From Phallusia mammillata (taxonomy: Eukaryota > Chordata > Ascidiacea > Phlebobranchia > Ascidiidae), in NCBI GenBank assembly GCA_003260075.1, contig QLIY01000126.1, forward strand, positions 169,261-233,260: a stretch of DNA of 64,000 bases, read 5' to 3'. Positions 52,736 through 64,000 of this stretch are shown here, piece by piece. Position 1 is the stretch's first letter. Each line of letters opens with the position of its first letter. Under the pieces are notes generated by a model. It saw only the letters and a program-made list of their open reading frames with translations, ran no database searches and was not told the DNA's origin. The translations under genes were made by a program, and so were the position numbers.

Positions 52736-54033
52736 TCCATACACGAGATAGATTAAATGCCTGTGTAAACAAATTGCAGAAACAGTTGATGGTGTCTGTC
52801 AGCAGCCAAACAAAACTGGTTAAATTAGCACATGGTCACTGACTTACTTAAAAACAAATATGTATTCATTGCACATATGATATCACAGACATGAGTTCTG
52901 CCCCTTAACTGGTTGATAACGCTACCTACAAAAAAGATTAAACCATAATAGTATGTTAACGAAAAGGCAGAACAGAAATAAAGCTAAAATCCAACAATCT
53001 GCATGACAACAACTGTTGAAACAGTAATTGCACCCAGCTCTTTTATGTACACTGTAGTGTAAAGTAAACTGAAATCAACCACAACCACGCGTTATGCCTC
53101 ACTGAACGTAAAATCCGTAAGATGTCATTTGCCCTATCCAAAACATTATGCTGTAGACTAAAAAAAAACACAACAACCACCTTTTCAATAAAGCAGGGGA
53201 CAAACAGAGCTTTACAACCCTTTGATTGCCAAACAATACCTTTGTCCTGAGTGGTTTAGTGGTCAAAGGCACAAAAGATGGATTTACGACTGCTTAGGTG
53301 TAAGCCAAATTTACCTCTGTTGTCTGTCCTTAAATCAGTTGACTTTGAATCGCTCTTGGCAGTAGTTCAATGATTTGTGCTGGCAGAAACTCAAGCGCGT
53401 TTTTATCAGGCCTGCAGCAACGCCTAAAGCTCAACAAGGTAGCTAACTACAAAATCCTAGCAGTTTTGTCAGGGATCTGTTGGCTGTTGCTGTACAGAAG
53501 TCACTCTTTGTTGACAACAATCCCACTGACAATTCTGCGTTACAGTGTCAATAATAGCTTGTTTTGAAGGAAAATGAAGGTCAATATATTTCAAGTTTAG
53601 CTACCTCCTTCATAAATATTTTCTTGACAATAAACATAATAACTACACTTTTTTACAGAGATTAAATTTTTGGACACGATTCACTAGCCACCCGAAATGT
53701 GGAACTGCTACGGCTGTTTTTGCTGACTATTACAGTGTGTTTGGGCAGTTGTGTCTGCCAATCACAGATTGCGCGGGAGTGCTCAGGTTTTAATAAAATT
53801 TGTATCAAACCTTACTATTTGATTTGCCTGCAAGATATTCCTGGGTATGCTACAAGAACATGTGACAAATGACAGAATCTGCCTACTCCAAGCTTCTGAA
53901 CTGGCATGCACCCGGCTACTTCCGGAAAGTTAACTGACATGCACTGGCGCCCACGTACGGCAAGGCGTGTGGAAGCCGCCGTTCCGGGTAGCTGTGCCAC
54001 CACCTACGTGATAAACAAATCAATCTTTGTTCT

Positions 54034-54427
54034 GGGTGACACTAAAACGCTGAATGGGCGGGAGACGGCGGGGCGTCGTGAAAACCGCTGAATATCGGGT
54101 TAAATTGCTGACGGTTGTGCTATTAAGGTTGGAATAAGGTTTTATAATAGAAAATCATTAAAAATAATTCCCCCGGATACACACCGCGACCGAGGGAAAC
54201 ATTCAGCGGCCGAGGGAGACTTCCCGTCCAAGCCTTCTTTCTGAATGTCAGGAAACAGCTGAATAAGTTTTAGGCACGGACATTTTTTGATTCATATACT
54301 ATTATAAAACCTCAACCCAAGCCTAATAGCACTAACCGTTAGCAATTTACCCGATATTTAGCGGTTCCGCGACGTCCCGCCACCCATCTCCCGCTCGTCC
54401 CGCCCATTCAGTGTTTTAGTGTCACCC
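54034..54427. mobile_element. Foldback element with ~120-bp imperfect inverted arms
   Basis: Left arm 54034-54150 and right arm 54299-54427 are imperfect reverse complements (GGGTGACACTAAAAC, CTGAATGGGCGGGA, ATATCGGGT, AATTGCT, GGTTTTATAATAG shared). The centre of about 150 bases has GACCGAGGGA repeats. No ORF. Confidence 0.8.
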
Positions 54428-55109
54428 TTTGTTCTAACTGCCACAACTGCACGGACTTCTACTTCAACACCGAAAAAACAATGTATATTGTTACGTCACA
54501 AACGCTTTGAGTAAATGCATAAATGCAAAATTTTTGCGTGTGGACGCCTATGCCGAAATGTTCATATTTAACTTTTAAATTCGAAACAAAAATCCCGTCA
54601 AAACTTATCACAACCGGTATTGCATTTTTAACGTAAAACGTAGTGTTGTAGACATGTTTGACTTAGAACATCAACAGCTACAGGAAAAGGAAAAGACTTT
54701 CGGGATTTTTTTCATTGTCCCCTCAAGCGCCTTGTTTTTTGTTAAAAAGGAGGATGTATGGTAGGCCTATAGTCAGGGTTGCCATCGACATGGACCGCAA
54801 AATGAGGACAACCGATCCGTCTACTTTTAGGCACTTGAAACTGTCGAATTGTGGATAATTTCAGGCGGATCGGGTGAATAAGGACAACCGAAAAATTAAC
54901 TTTTTATACCAAACAAAACAAACGTTTTCAAACAAATGCTTCCTTTAATATGCGCTATGACACATCATATACCATATATTTTGCCAGTAGCACCCCTTTG
55001 TTTGTTGAAAATACTTCGTGCATCTCACGACAGCTTTTACTTTGTACGCCAAGGTTTACTTTTACCTGAGCCCGAGCCCGGAGATACAAGCCCGAAACCG
55101 AATTGTTGT

Positions 55110-55370
55110 TAAGATTGTTCCGTTTAGGCCCAAAAGTTTGATTGACCTATACAAGGAAACCTCAGGAAAGACCAATACACTGTTCAATAGTAGACAATTG
55201 GTTTTAAACAAGACGGTTTAGGACTATTTGACGTTAGGTCAGGTCCAGCCACTAGCTACTGAGCTAGTCAAATTTATTCAAAAAAATACTGACACACAGT
55301 GTAAAGCCAGGCCGTAATCAAGCCCATTTAGATGAAGAAACTCAAGCCCGACCCGACTTACAACTCTAAC
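55110..55370. repeat. Dispersed repeat copy (as at 36878-37138)
   Basis: Same ordered words as the copy between NAT 1 and NAT 2, including TTAGGTCAGGTCCAGC; ends near CCCGACCCGACTTACAACTC. Confidence 0.7.
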
Positions 55371-56377
55371 CCTACCTACAGTGTTAGGCTACGTTTGCCC
55401 AACATTTTCTCCCAAATCTAACAACCAATCACTCAACAATATGAATGCGCATAACCGCCTCCAATGATGGTCTCGCGGTAATTAATATATCCTCTTATAA
55501 TTGCCATATGTACTCTACCTTACAGTATCAAATATCATATAATTTGTCAGCGACTTTCATTGCACTTTGCTACAGTTTCGCTGTAACCGCTGGCACATTT
55601 AGAGAAGAAAATGTTCTCCAGTTTACAGAAAAGGGAAAGGAAAACAGATTTGCCGTCCAACAATAGCAAGCGTTTTGGATGACTGCATGCGAAAAGTAAA
55701 ATCAACGCATCACTTCCCTGTAACAAAACGTCCAAAACAGTTCGACAGGGGCTGTGTCACGTTCCCGTTTGCACGGTTACGCAAAAGTTTGGGACTGACT
55801 ATCGGAAGTTCCTTTAACGACTAACGCTCGTGTACTCTGATCGGCAGCAGTCCTTTTCTTTTACATTTATTCACGTCCAACCAAAACAACAAACAAACAA
55901 TCCAGCACTACTTCGCAGTTATCACTTAATTCTATCTTATTCTATGTATATAATGTTATTAGATGGGCGCTCTTATATAGCATGCGTAACAATAACGGGG
56001 AAAAAAGCGTTAACTCGCTGTGACGATTTCCTTCAGATAAAACAATGATGACTTGCACCCCGTAACAGCGCGACCTGATAAGTTGGCACATTGAACACAT
56101 AAACAAAAGAAGTGGTAGTGTGAACGGCGATTCGCAACAAAAGACTTGACCCACACAGTAAACCTCAAGCGGTTGCGGGATAACGTCGCTTGAGAACTGG
56201 GTTGCGAGATGATGTCATGGGGCGGTCTAGACTCTAGAATATTTGTGACAGGCTGAGAAAGGAAATTATTAACGCTAAGGATTATAATTGCTATTGAAAC
56301 TTGCCTCTAACACCACATTACTATGGCAGCGTTGTAGTGCGCACAATAGCGTATAAAAACTGTGTGATTCTTTGGAG

Positions 56378-56480
56378 CGGGGGTCACCAAACTTTTTTCA
56401 CTGCGGGCCGGATAAGTTTAATAATGATTCGCGCGAGCCGCATGGTTTACATGCCCTAGCGCCGTCTTTCCAAACTTAGC
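56378..56480. mobile_element. hAT-like end fragment
   Basis: GGGGGTCACCAAACTTTTTT followed by CACTGCGGGCCGGAT matches the terminus and subterminal words of the nested element at 50542-51025. No second end seen. Confidence 0.5.
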
Positions 56481-58227
56481 CCGTAAGGCGATCTTTATAG
56501 GGGCGCCAAGATTGGCTTTTCAACAATCCCATTTAAAATGTGGTGATGCAACAGTTATAGATAATTTCAACTATGTAGGTAATTTCATCTTGCGAGCAAT
56601 GCTTGTATATTACATCACAATAAAAACAAAAGAAGGCAATTGTTTGCGCACAATTAACACTTGTAGTCTTGTAAGTGACGTGACAAACTGGCTTTGCATC
56701 AATCCGGGGGGTGGTAATGCAAACTAAATAAGATCATTTCTACATATCGTGACAGGAAAACTTTCGTAACAAGTTAATTAATTTGTAATGTTACAACGTT
56801 GTCAATACCATTTGGCAAACCAAAAATGTGGTCAAACTTTATTTAGACATTTGCTGCACCAAAATATTTCTATACATTCACAGTATTTAACCACATTAGG
56901 CTAAACTGGAATTTATCTTTTGTCAAAAACCAAAACATAACAAAGTATTTAGTGGCAATCAACAAGCAATCTACACTCTGCAATATGAATGATTCCGGAT
57001 TTACTACCACATGTTACTCATTCTTGATTTCTGTTTTTACTGCTTTATCTGTTGGTGCAGTCAAATCTAAAGTTTTAAAAACGCCTGTATACATCTCATA
57101 CGCCATACAGCCATTATATTCTAATTCTCACAAACCATTAAAGCGTTAAAACTCCGAAACTTGCTTTAGGGCTGTGATAAAACTACCCAGCATTGTATTC
57201 ATGCGAAAACATTCGGTAAACAGCTTCCTCAGTTACTGGTGGCAATATAAATGTATGTCCGCATTTGTTAATACCACTTCCTCTCTTCATAGCATTTTAG
57301 CAAACTATTACTTCCTATTTGTATTAATTTCAGCCTCGCTGTAAAAGCACATGTAAACGCTTCCAGTGGAATTTCTTTGTGGACTTTGTACGTGCTTAGA
57401 GCAGTTAAGCTATAAATGACGCGAGTCTAGCAGTAGAGTAATTGCTGGCCTGCGAAATTTTCGGCACAAAAAGGAAATTACTTGAGAAATAAACGGGAAA
57501 TAAGAGGAGCATAGGAGAAAATGGAAGGAACTTTAAATACGTTGGTTTTAAACAAGCGCGACGTAATAAATTTGATGTTCGGGCGAATTTTAACTCCTAG
57601 GAGGAAATTGTATCAAGGCAAAAGGCTTTTTGTGCATTTTGTTTCATTTTCGTAAACATTTTGTATTTTGTTCAATATTGGTAACCTTTTTTTCTCCTGT
57701 TTAACAGCGGGTGCTGTGTGAATTAAGGGACGCAAACAAATCTCACGATCAGAATGACAGCCCATCATAGTCTTATTTGTTTGTTTTTATACCGTCCCTT
57801 TAATTACATGATTTTTTAAATGAAGTGACATTGTGACCTTGTTTTTTTGCATTGTTTACACACAATAAACAAACAAAAATAACGCTTTGTAGTAACTTGT
57901 AGTAACCGTGTAACTGCAGCACTTTTACCATCTATTCACTAATTGTGCCTCTATCACTAGATGAAATAGCCAACTCATAATAAAATTTAGGCTATACTGC
58001 TTCAACCAATTTGAGTCTGATTATTTGAGATAAATTTAAGCTCCTACTCCCCAAGTCGGAAACCCCAAGGAAAAATTGGTTTAACCGACTTGCAAACTGG
58101 CAGCTCGACGGCGGACTTATTGCGAACAAAAAGTATTTAGGCGTTGCCCGCCCACCGAGGATGAATATAAAACAAACTTAATTAAACTAATCCGGGACTT
58201 CAAAACATATTTAATTACAATGTTTTG

Positions 58228-58547
58228 TTAGTTGACGTGAAATTGTTTGCGGGAAGTTAAACAACAGAATCTGATCTCATAATCCAAGCATTGATTCACG
58301 TTGTCGGCGTTATTACATCGCAAGCCTTTCTCCGCTGCAGTGCCAGCGATCACATTTTGCCCAGTGAGTCGATAATCGAGTTAACTCGACTTTACTCGGC
58401 CTTGGATGGCGGTCGGGGAGGAGCAGATCTCAGGGTATTGTCTTCTTAAGTCGGAGAATGTTTCACAATCACAACTTCCGCTTGGGTCGTCGCGATCGAA
58501 GTATTTCGTCCATTGGTGGCCAGGTGCAGAACATGTTGGAATTGAAA
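58228..58547 (-). pseudogene. Dead copy of the WxxW-domain terminal exon
   Basis: Homologous along its length to the WxxW exons upstream on this strand ([31 protein letters not shown]) and open to a TAA at 58228-58230, apart from one in-frame TAA at 58381-58383. There AAA(Lys) of the paralogues in KSSKLDYR has become a stop. Its 3' flank (about 58077-58260) matches the 3' flank of the live terminal exon (about 59218-59410). A stub of an EGF exon (CACCGCATTGAAA, about 58996) survives upstream of it, then homology stops. It lies beyond the stop codon of the live gene. Confidence 0.85.
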
Positions 58548-59627
58548 CTAAAAAGAACAAAATAGGTTTATAAGCAAAGTTTGAATCAAACTTGCTCTCC
58601 TACTAATTTTAGTTACACTCAAGGCTTAAAATTAAACAAATTCTGTCTTTTGCTGAAGGAAATCATTTTTAATTGAATTCAAAGCAACAATAGGTTAAGT
58701 TCATGGAATCTTAGTCCCTTATTCAAATAGAATATGACGAACAAATGTATTGTTGTTTATTTTGGAGTTTGAAATACAGAAATGTTGAAAGTTAGTTGAT
58801 TTACGTAAGGCCCTTAATTAGTTTGGTTAATTCACCTGATATAAAACGTGCACATTACTAACTGAAACCAAAACATGTGATGTCACAGACTGTCCAAATA
58901 CATAACAAAATGATAAGTCGTGTATTGCGTATAAAGCAGCTATGTTTGTTATATACCATATAAATCAGACATCGACTTAAGTTAAGCATTCCTTCACCGC
59001 ATTGAAAACCAAAATATGAAAAAATCAATATCGTTTGTAATGGTCTTAATGTGACAAAACCTACATATCAGGTGTCTCGTTTCTTATTGTACATATATAT
59101 ACAACTGTATAACTGTGTATGATCAGGTGTTGTTTTTGCTTAACTGTGTGAGTTAGGTACGTGCTTGTGTGCTCAAGTCTGGCAGTGGCATAACAAGATA
59201 ATTCACTGCATATAAAAGTCGGTTCAACGGACTTGTACTATAATACAGGCAGCTCGGCGGCGGACTCATCATAAGCATCAAGTATTTAGGCATTGACCGC
59301 CCACTAGGGATAAAGATAAAACAAACTGAACCAAATTAAACCGAAACAACCAAACGTGTTTAATTAAAATGACTTTTTATTTACGTGAAATTGTTTTTGG
59401 AAATTTAATTGCAACGAGCATGATATATTTCAGCAATGATATTATTAATTAGTTTCGTTTTTATTAAAAGTTTTTAACAATAATGAAACCAGACAGTAGG
59501 GCAATTGCTTCAAGCATACACAAAAAAAAATAAAGTTACATAATCATGGTAACAAGAACAGTGCACTGCAAAACAACTACTTCAATAAAATCAATTACAA
59601 TATGCAGCACACAAAAAAGATAATCTT
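58548..59627. other. Interval between the dead WxxW copy and the live terminal exon
   Basis: Carries the 3' UTR/flank of the live gene, an EGF-exon stub near 58996 and otherwise unrecognised sequence. Confidence 0.5.
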
Positions 59628-62600
59628 CTACTTTTCACAGCAAAATCTGATCTCATAGTCGTGGCATTCATTCTTGTTGTCGGCGTTGTAACATATCAAG
59701 CCTTTCTCCGCCTCAGTGCCTGCTTCGATGACTTGCCCAGTAAGTCGATAATCGAGTTTACTCGACTTTACTCGCGCTTGGATGGCGGTCGGGGAGGAGC
59801 AGATCTCACCGGGGTTTTCCCTTGTCAAGTCGTAGAAATCCTCGCAATCGCAATTATAGCTTGGGTCATCGCGATCAAAGTATTTCGTCCATTCGTAACC
59901 AGATGCAGAACAATTTGGAATCGAAACTGAAATGTAAAAAATAGGTTTTGTCAAGCAATATTGGCATCCGATTTTATATTCTAATAAGCTTATTTTCGAT
60001 TACATTTTAGGTCTCAAATTTTGATTTAATTTTGTTAGAGCAAGTTTCATTAAAACTTTAAAATATGAATTTTTACTTCATGAATTTAAAATAAAATGAA
60101 TTTTAATTCATGGAATCTTACTACCTCATTCGAATAGAATCATACGAGGATTTTACTATGTATTATGTATTAGATCACAAAAAATACTCAAATAAACCAT
60201 AGTTTTTGTTGTCGACTTATATGAGACTTTTATTGTTTTTGGTTACAGCATCTTACAATATAATCCCTGTATATCTTACCAATTTAAACCAAAACGTGTG
60301 AAGAGACTGTCAATATACGAAACTAAATGACAAATACTGTAAAGTATTACTTATAATACAGATGTAATTGTTATCACATAATCAGACATCATAGATATGA
60401 CTTTGCAAATTCAATTTGACTCACCGCATTGAAATCCATCACCGGTGTATCCTGGTTTGCAGACACAACTGAAACTTCCAGGTGAGTTGGTGCAATCCGC
60501 GTTGACGTCACAAGGTGAACTCGCACATTCGTCAACGTCTGTGTTTGCAAAGTGGATCAAGTAAGACAGAAAGGAATTGTTACAGAAGAAAAATCAACTA
60601 GAAAAGATCAAGATCTAAGACACAGTGTTACATCAACTATTCTGGCACTGAATAAGACAATGCTGTGTAGTGTTTCCCATAATATTTCCCGCAAACAAAA
60701 TACCATGAAATAGAAACAAAAAAAGGCTGTTCTTACCACAACAGAATCTGATCTCATAATCCAAGCATTGATTGTTGTTATTTGCGTTAGTACATACGAG
60801 TCCCTTCTCCGCTGCAGTGCCTGCTTCGATGACTTGCCCAGTGAGTCGATAATCGAGTTTACTCGACTTTACTCGCGCTTGGATGGCGGTCGGGGAGGAG
60901 CAGATCTCACCGGGGTTTTCCCTTGTCAAGTCGTAGAAATCCTCGCAATCGCAATTATAGCTTGGGTCATCGCGATCAAAGTATTTCGTCCATTCGTAAC
61001 CAGATGCAGAACAATTTGGAATCGAAACTGAAATGTAAAAAATAGGTTTTGTCAAGCAATATTGGCATCCGATTTTATATTCTAATAAGCTTATTTTCGA
61101 TTACATTTTAGGTCTCAAATTTTGATTTAATTTTGTTAGAGCAAGTTTCATTAAAACTTTAAAATATGAATTTTTACTTCATGAATTTAAAATAAAATGA
61201 ATTTTAATTCATGGAATCTTACTACCTCATTCGAATAGAATCATACGAGGATTTTACTATGTATTATGTATTAGATCACAAAAAATACTCAAATAAACCA
61301 TAGTTTTTGTTGTCGACTTATATGAGACTTTTATTGTTTTTGGTTACAGCATCTTACAATATAATCCCTGTATATCTTACCAATTTAAACCAAAACGTGT
61401 GAAGAGACTGTCAATATACGAAACTAAATGACAAATACTGTAAAGTATTACTTATAATACAGATGTAATTGTTATCACATAATCAGACATCATAGATATG
61501 ACTTTGCAAATTCAATTTGACTCACCGCATTGAAATCCATCACCGGTGTATCCTGGTTTGCAGACACAACTGAAACTTCCAGGTGAGTTGGTGCAATCCG
61601 CGTTGACGTCACAAGGTGAACTCGCACATTCGTCAACGTCTGTGTTTGCAAAGTGGATCAAGTAAGACAGAAAGGAATTGTTACAGAAGAAAAATCAACT
61701 AGAAAAGATCAAGATCTAAGACACAGTGTTACATCAACTATTCTGGCACTGAATAAGACAATGCTGTGTAGTGTTTCCCATAATATTTCCCGCAAACAAA
61801 ATACCATGAAATAGAAACAAAAAAAGGCTGTTCTTACCACAACAGAATCTGATCTCATAATCCAAGCATTGATTGTTGTTATTTGCGTTAGTACATACGA
61901 GTCCCTTCTCCGCTGCAGTGCCTGCTACGATGACTTGCCCAGTGAGTCGATAATCGAGTTTACTCGACTTTACTCGCGCTTGGATGGCGGTCGGGGAGGA
62001 GCAGATCTCACCGGGGTTTTCCCTTGTCAAGTCGTAGAAATCCTCGCAATCGCAATTATAGCTTGGGTCATCGCGATCAAAGTATTTCGTCCATTCGTAA
62101 CCAGATGCAGAACAATTTGGAATCGAAACTGAAATGTAAAAAATAGGTTTTGTCAAGCAATATTGGCATCCGATTTTATATTCTAATAAGCTTATTTTCG
62201 ATTACATTTTAGGTCTCAAATTTTGATTTAATTTTGTTAGAGCAAGTTTCATTAAAACTTTAAAATATGAATTTTTACTTCATGAATTTAAAATAAAATG
62301 AATTTTAATTCATGGAATCTTACTACCTCATTCGAATAGAATCATACGAGGATTTTACTATGTATTATGTATTAGATCACAAAAAATACTCAAATAAACC
62401 ATAGTTTTTGTTGTCGACTTATATGAGACTTTTATTGTTTTTGGTTACAGCATCTTACAATATAATCCCTGTATATCTTACCAATTTAAACCAAAACGTG
62501 TGAAGAGACTGTCAATATACGAAACTAAATGACAAATACTGTAAAGTATTACTTATAATACAGATGTAATTGTTATCACATAATCAGACATCATAGATAT

Positions 62601-63881
62601 GACTTTGCAAATTCAATTTGACTCACCGCATTGAAATCCATCACCGGTGTATCCTGGTTTGCAGACACAACTGAAACTTCCAGGTGAGTTGGTGCAATCC
62701 GCGTTGACGTCACAAGGTGAACTCGCACATTCGTCAACGTCTGTGTTTGCAAAGTGGATCAAGTAAGACAGAAAGGAATTGTTACAGAAGAAAAATCAAC
62801 TAGAAAAGATCAAGATCTAAGACACAGTGTTACATCAACTATTCTGGCACTGAATAAGACAATGCTGTGTAGTGTTTCCCATAATATTTCCCGCAAACAA
62901 AATACCATGAAATAGAAACAAAAAAAGGCTGTTCTTACCACAACAGAATCTGATCTCATAATCCAAGCATTGATTGTTGTTATTTGCGTTAGTACATACG
63001 AGTCCCTTCTCCGCTGCAGTGCCTGCTACGATGACTTGCCCAGTGAGTCGATAATCGAGTTTACTCGACTTTACTCGCGCTTGGATGGCGGTCGGGGAGG
63101 AGCAGATCTCACCAGGGTTTTCCCTTCTCAAGTCGTAGAAATCTTCACAATCGCAATTATAGCTTGGGTCGTCGCGATCATAGTATTTCGTCCATTCGTA
63201 ACCAGATGCAGAACAAGTTGGAATCAAAACTAAATTGCAAGAAATAGGTTTTGCTGAAAAGGTTTAGAACCAAATTTTATATCTTACTATATTTGAACAT
63301 TAAACCCCATAACGATAAAAGCATGTCTCTAGTTGAAACAAGATATTTTAAAACTGAATTGAAAGTAAAATAAATGTGCTCTGCAAAATTTTAATTCTTT
63401 TTCCAATAGAGTGTTAGGAGCACTTTGTTGTCACTTACTTTGTAGTTTTTTAGTTGCAGAAATATCCAAATAAACTGATAATATCGTTCGGTGATTTACG
63501 TAAGATTTTTACTGTTGTGGTGTATCGTGTATTAATAAGAACGACGTCATCAAGACCAAACCTCTACACTGTTTTGGTTTGTCCAGCTTATAATATAAAC
63601 TCTGTCTGTCTTACTAAATGATACGAAAACATGTGATGTAACAAATGGTCAATGTACGTCACAGAGTGATAACTGATAAATTGTGCTACGAGTTCCTTAC
63701 AAAGCAGTTATGATTGTTGTCATATATTCAGACACCATAAACCTGAGTTTGAACCAATTTCCCTCACCGCATTGAAATCCATCACCGGTGTATCCAGGTT
63801 TGCAGACACAACTGAAACTTCCAGGTGAGTTGGTGCAATCAGCGTTGACGTCACAAGGCGAACTCGAACATTCGTCAACGT
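59628..63881 (-). CDS. Modular secreted protein, alternating calcium-binding EGF and WxxW (mucin CYS) domains; 3' part only
   Basis: Exons (minus): EGF 63768-63881, WxxW 62939-63229, EGF 62627-62740, WxxW 61838-62128, EGF 61526-61639, WxxW 60737-61027, EGF 60425-60538, WxxW plus stop 59628-59926. Every internal exon is one domain with phase 1 at both ends, so modules can be added without frame damage. EGF modules are 38 residues with six Cys and the calcium-binding start DVDEC. WxxW modules are 97 residues: [41 protein letters not shown], matching the CYS/WxxW domain of gel-forming mucins and cartilage intermediate layer protein. The live gene ends RFCCEK-TAG. The signal peptide and further modules lie beyond 64000. 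The role is probably extracellular matrix or mucus; the exact protein is not identified. Confidence 0.88.
59744..63111. repeat. Tandem array, 1101-bp unit, about 3.06 near-identical copies
   Basis: The three units starting near 59744, 60845 and 61946, plus about 66 bases of a fourth, match base for base by eye, introns included. A T/A difference (GCTTCGATG at about 59728 and 60830; GCTACGATG at about 61931 and 63032) pairs copies 1-2 against 3-4. Each unit carries one EGF exon and one WxxW exon. Divergence starts abruptly outside: left of 59744 and right of 63111. Confidence 0.9.
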
Positions 63882-63952
63882 CTGCAAATTGTATTGCAAA
63901 TTAGGATGATCAGGTAAAAGATAACGAAAGTGTAGTACAGAAATATCTAGAG

Positions 63953-64000
63953 CAGTGGTTCCCAACCTGGGGTTCGCGGACCCCCAAGGGGTCCGTGAGA
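63953..64000. mobile_element. Start of a hAT-like element, cut by window end
   Basis: CAGTGGTTCCCAACCTGGGG at the edge of the window matches hAT-type ends found elsewhere here. It lies in the intron upstream of the last EGF exon. Confidence 0.65.

Larger units (their letters stand above)
52736..58227. other. Gene-poor 5.5 kb interval
   Basis: Between the divergent 5' side of the fucosyltransferase gene and the WxxW/EGF gene's 3' flank. It holds a foldback element, a dispersed repeat copy and a hAT fragment. No coding exon with recognisable homology was found on either strand. Confidence 0.5.

Noticed and set aside
55018..55221. 67-codon frame as a gene
   Set aside because: It overlaps a dispersed repeat also found at 36878-37138.
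60633..60736. Extension of the WxxW frame past FCC into [10 protein letters not shown]
   Set aside because: This is read-through into the intron; the GTAAGA donor at 60736 and the phase-1 join to the next EGF exon explain the structure.
59744..63111. CRISPR-like array
   Set aside because: Units are 1.1 kb and contain exons; there is no short-repeat/spacer pattern, and the DNA is eukaryotic.
59661..63233. Four similar plus-strand frames of 87-89 codons
   Set aside because: They are antisense shadows of the WxxW exons; the minus-strand frame has the conserved domain and correct splice sites.

Overview
This 64 kb window is animal nuclear DNA: AT-rich, with short exons, GT-AG introns, polyadenylation signals and many small non-autonomous DNA transposons. 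The gene content (complement C3 with a thioester, a two-gene goose-type lysozyme pair, an arylamine N-acetyltransferase cluster) and the compact spacing suggest an invertebrate chordate, most likely an ascidian tunicate. The species call is inference. There is one 169-base N gap, two single Ns, and several long C or G runs that look like assembly scars.

Layout. (1) 1-21220, plus strand: the 3' four-fifths of a complement C3-like gene. Thirty exons join in one frame (1325 residues) from a macroglobulin domain through the beta/alpha processing site, an anaphylatoxin-like module, the GCGEQ thioester domain and the C-terminal C345C/NTR domain; the 5' end lies outside. (2) 22788-23246, plus: intronless UBE2D-like E2 enzyme. 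(3) 24166-24663, minus: LRRC20-like leucine-rich repeat protein. (4) 25467-27108, plus: five-exon COQ4. (5) 27427-28599 and 30012-32201, minus: two goose-type lysozymes with identical three-exon structure. (6) 35273-45591, plus: an arylamine N-acetyltransferase array of three intact genes and one decayed copy. (7) 47110-52735, minus: five-exon alpha-1,3-fucosyltransferase-like gene with an unusual extra C-terminal membrane segment. (8) 58228-63881, minus: the 3' end of a modular secreted protein made of alternating calcium-binding EGF and WxxW (mucin CYS) domains. It is encoded by near-identical 1101-bp tandem units and followed by a dead terminal copy.

Mobile DNA. Many hAT-like non-autonomous elements are present (CAGTGGTTCTCAACC-type ends, 8-bp target duplications), some nested. 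There is also a foldback element, tRNA-derived SINE-like pieces and a dispersed GTTCGGG-rich repeat.

Biological theme. C3 opsonin, lysozymes, a fucosyltransferase and a mucin-type EGF/WxxW protein could all serve innate or mucosal defence, but nothing in the sequence proves co-regulation. I did not find a wholly unknown system. The most interesting items are the EGF-WxxW tandem array with its fossil copy, the four-cysteine C3a-like module, the two-membrane-segment fucosyltransferase, the NAT array with a shared GC donor, and the C/G runs that coincide with duplication junctions.
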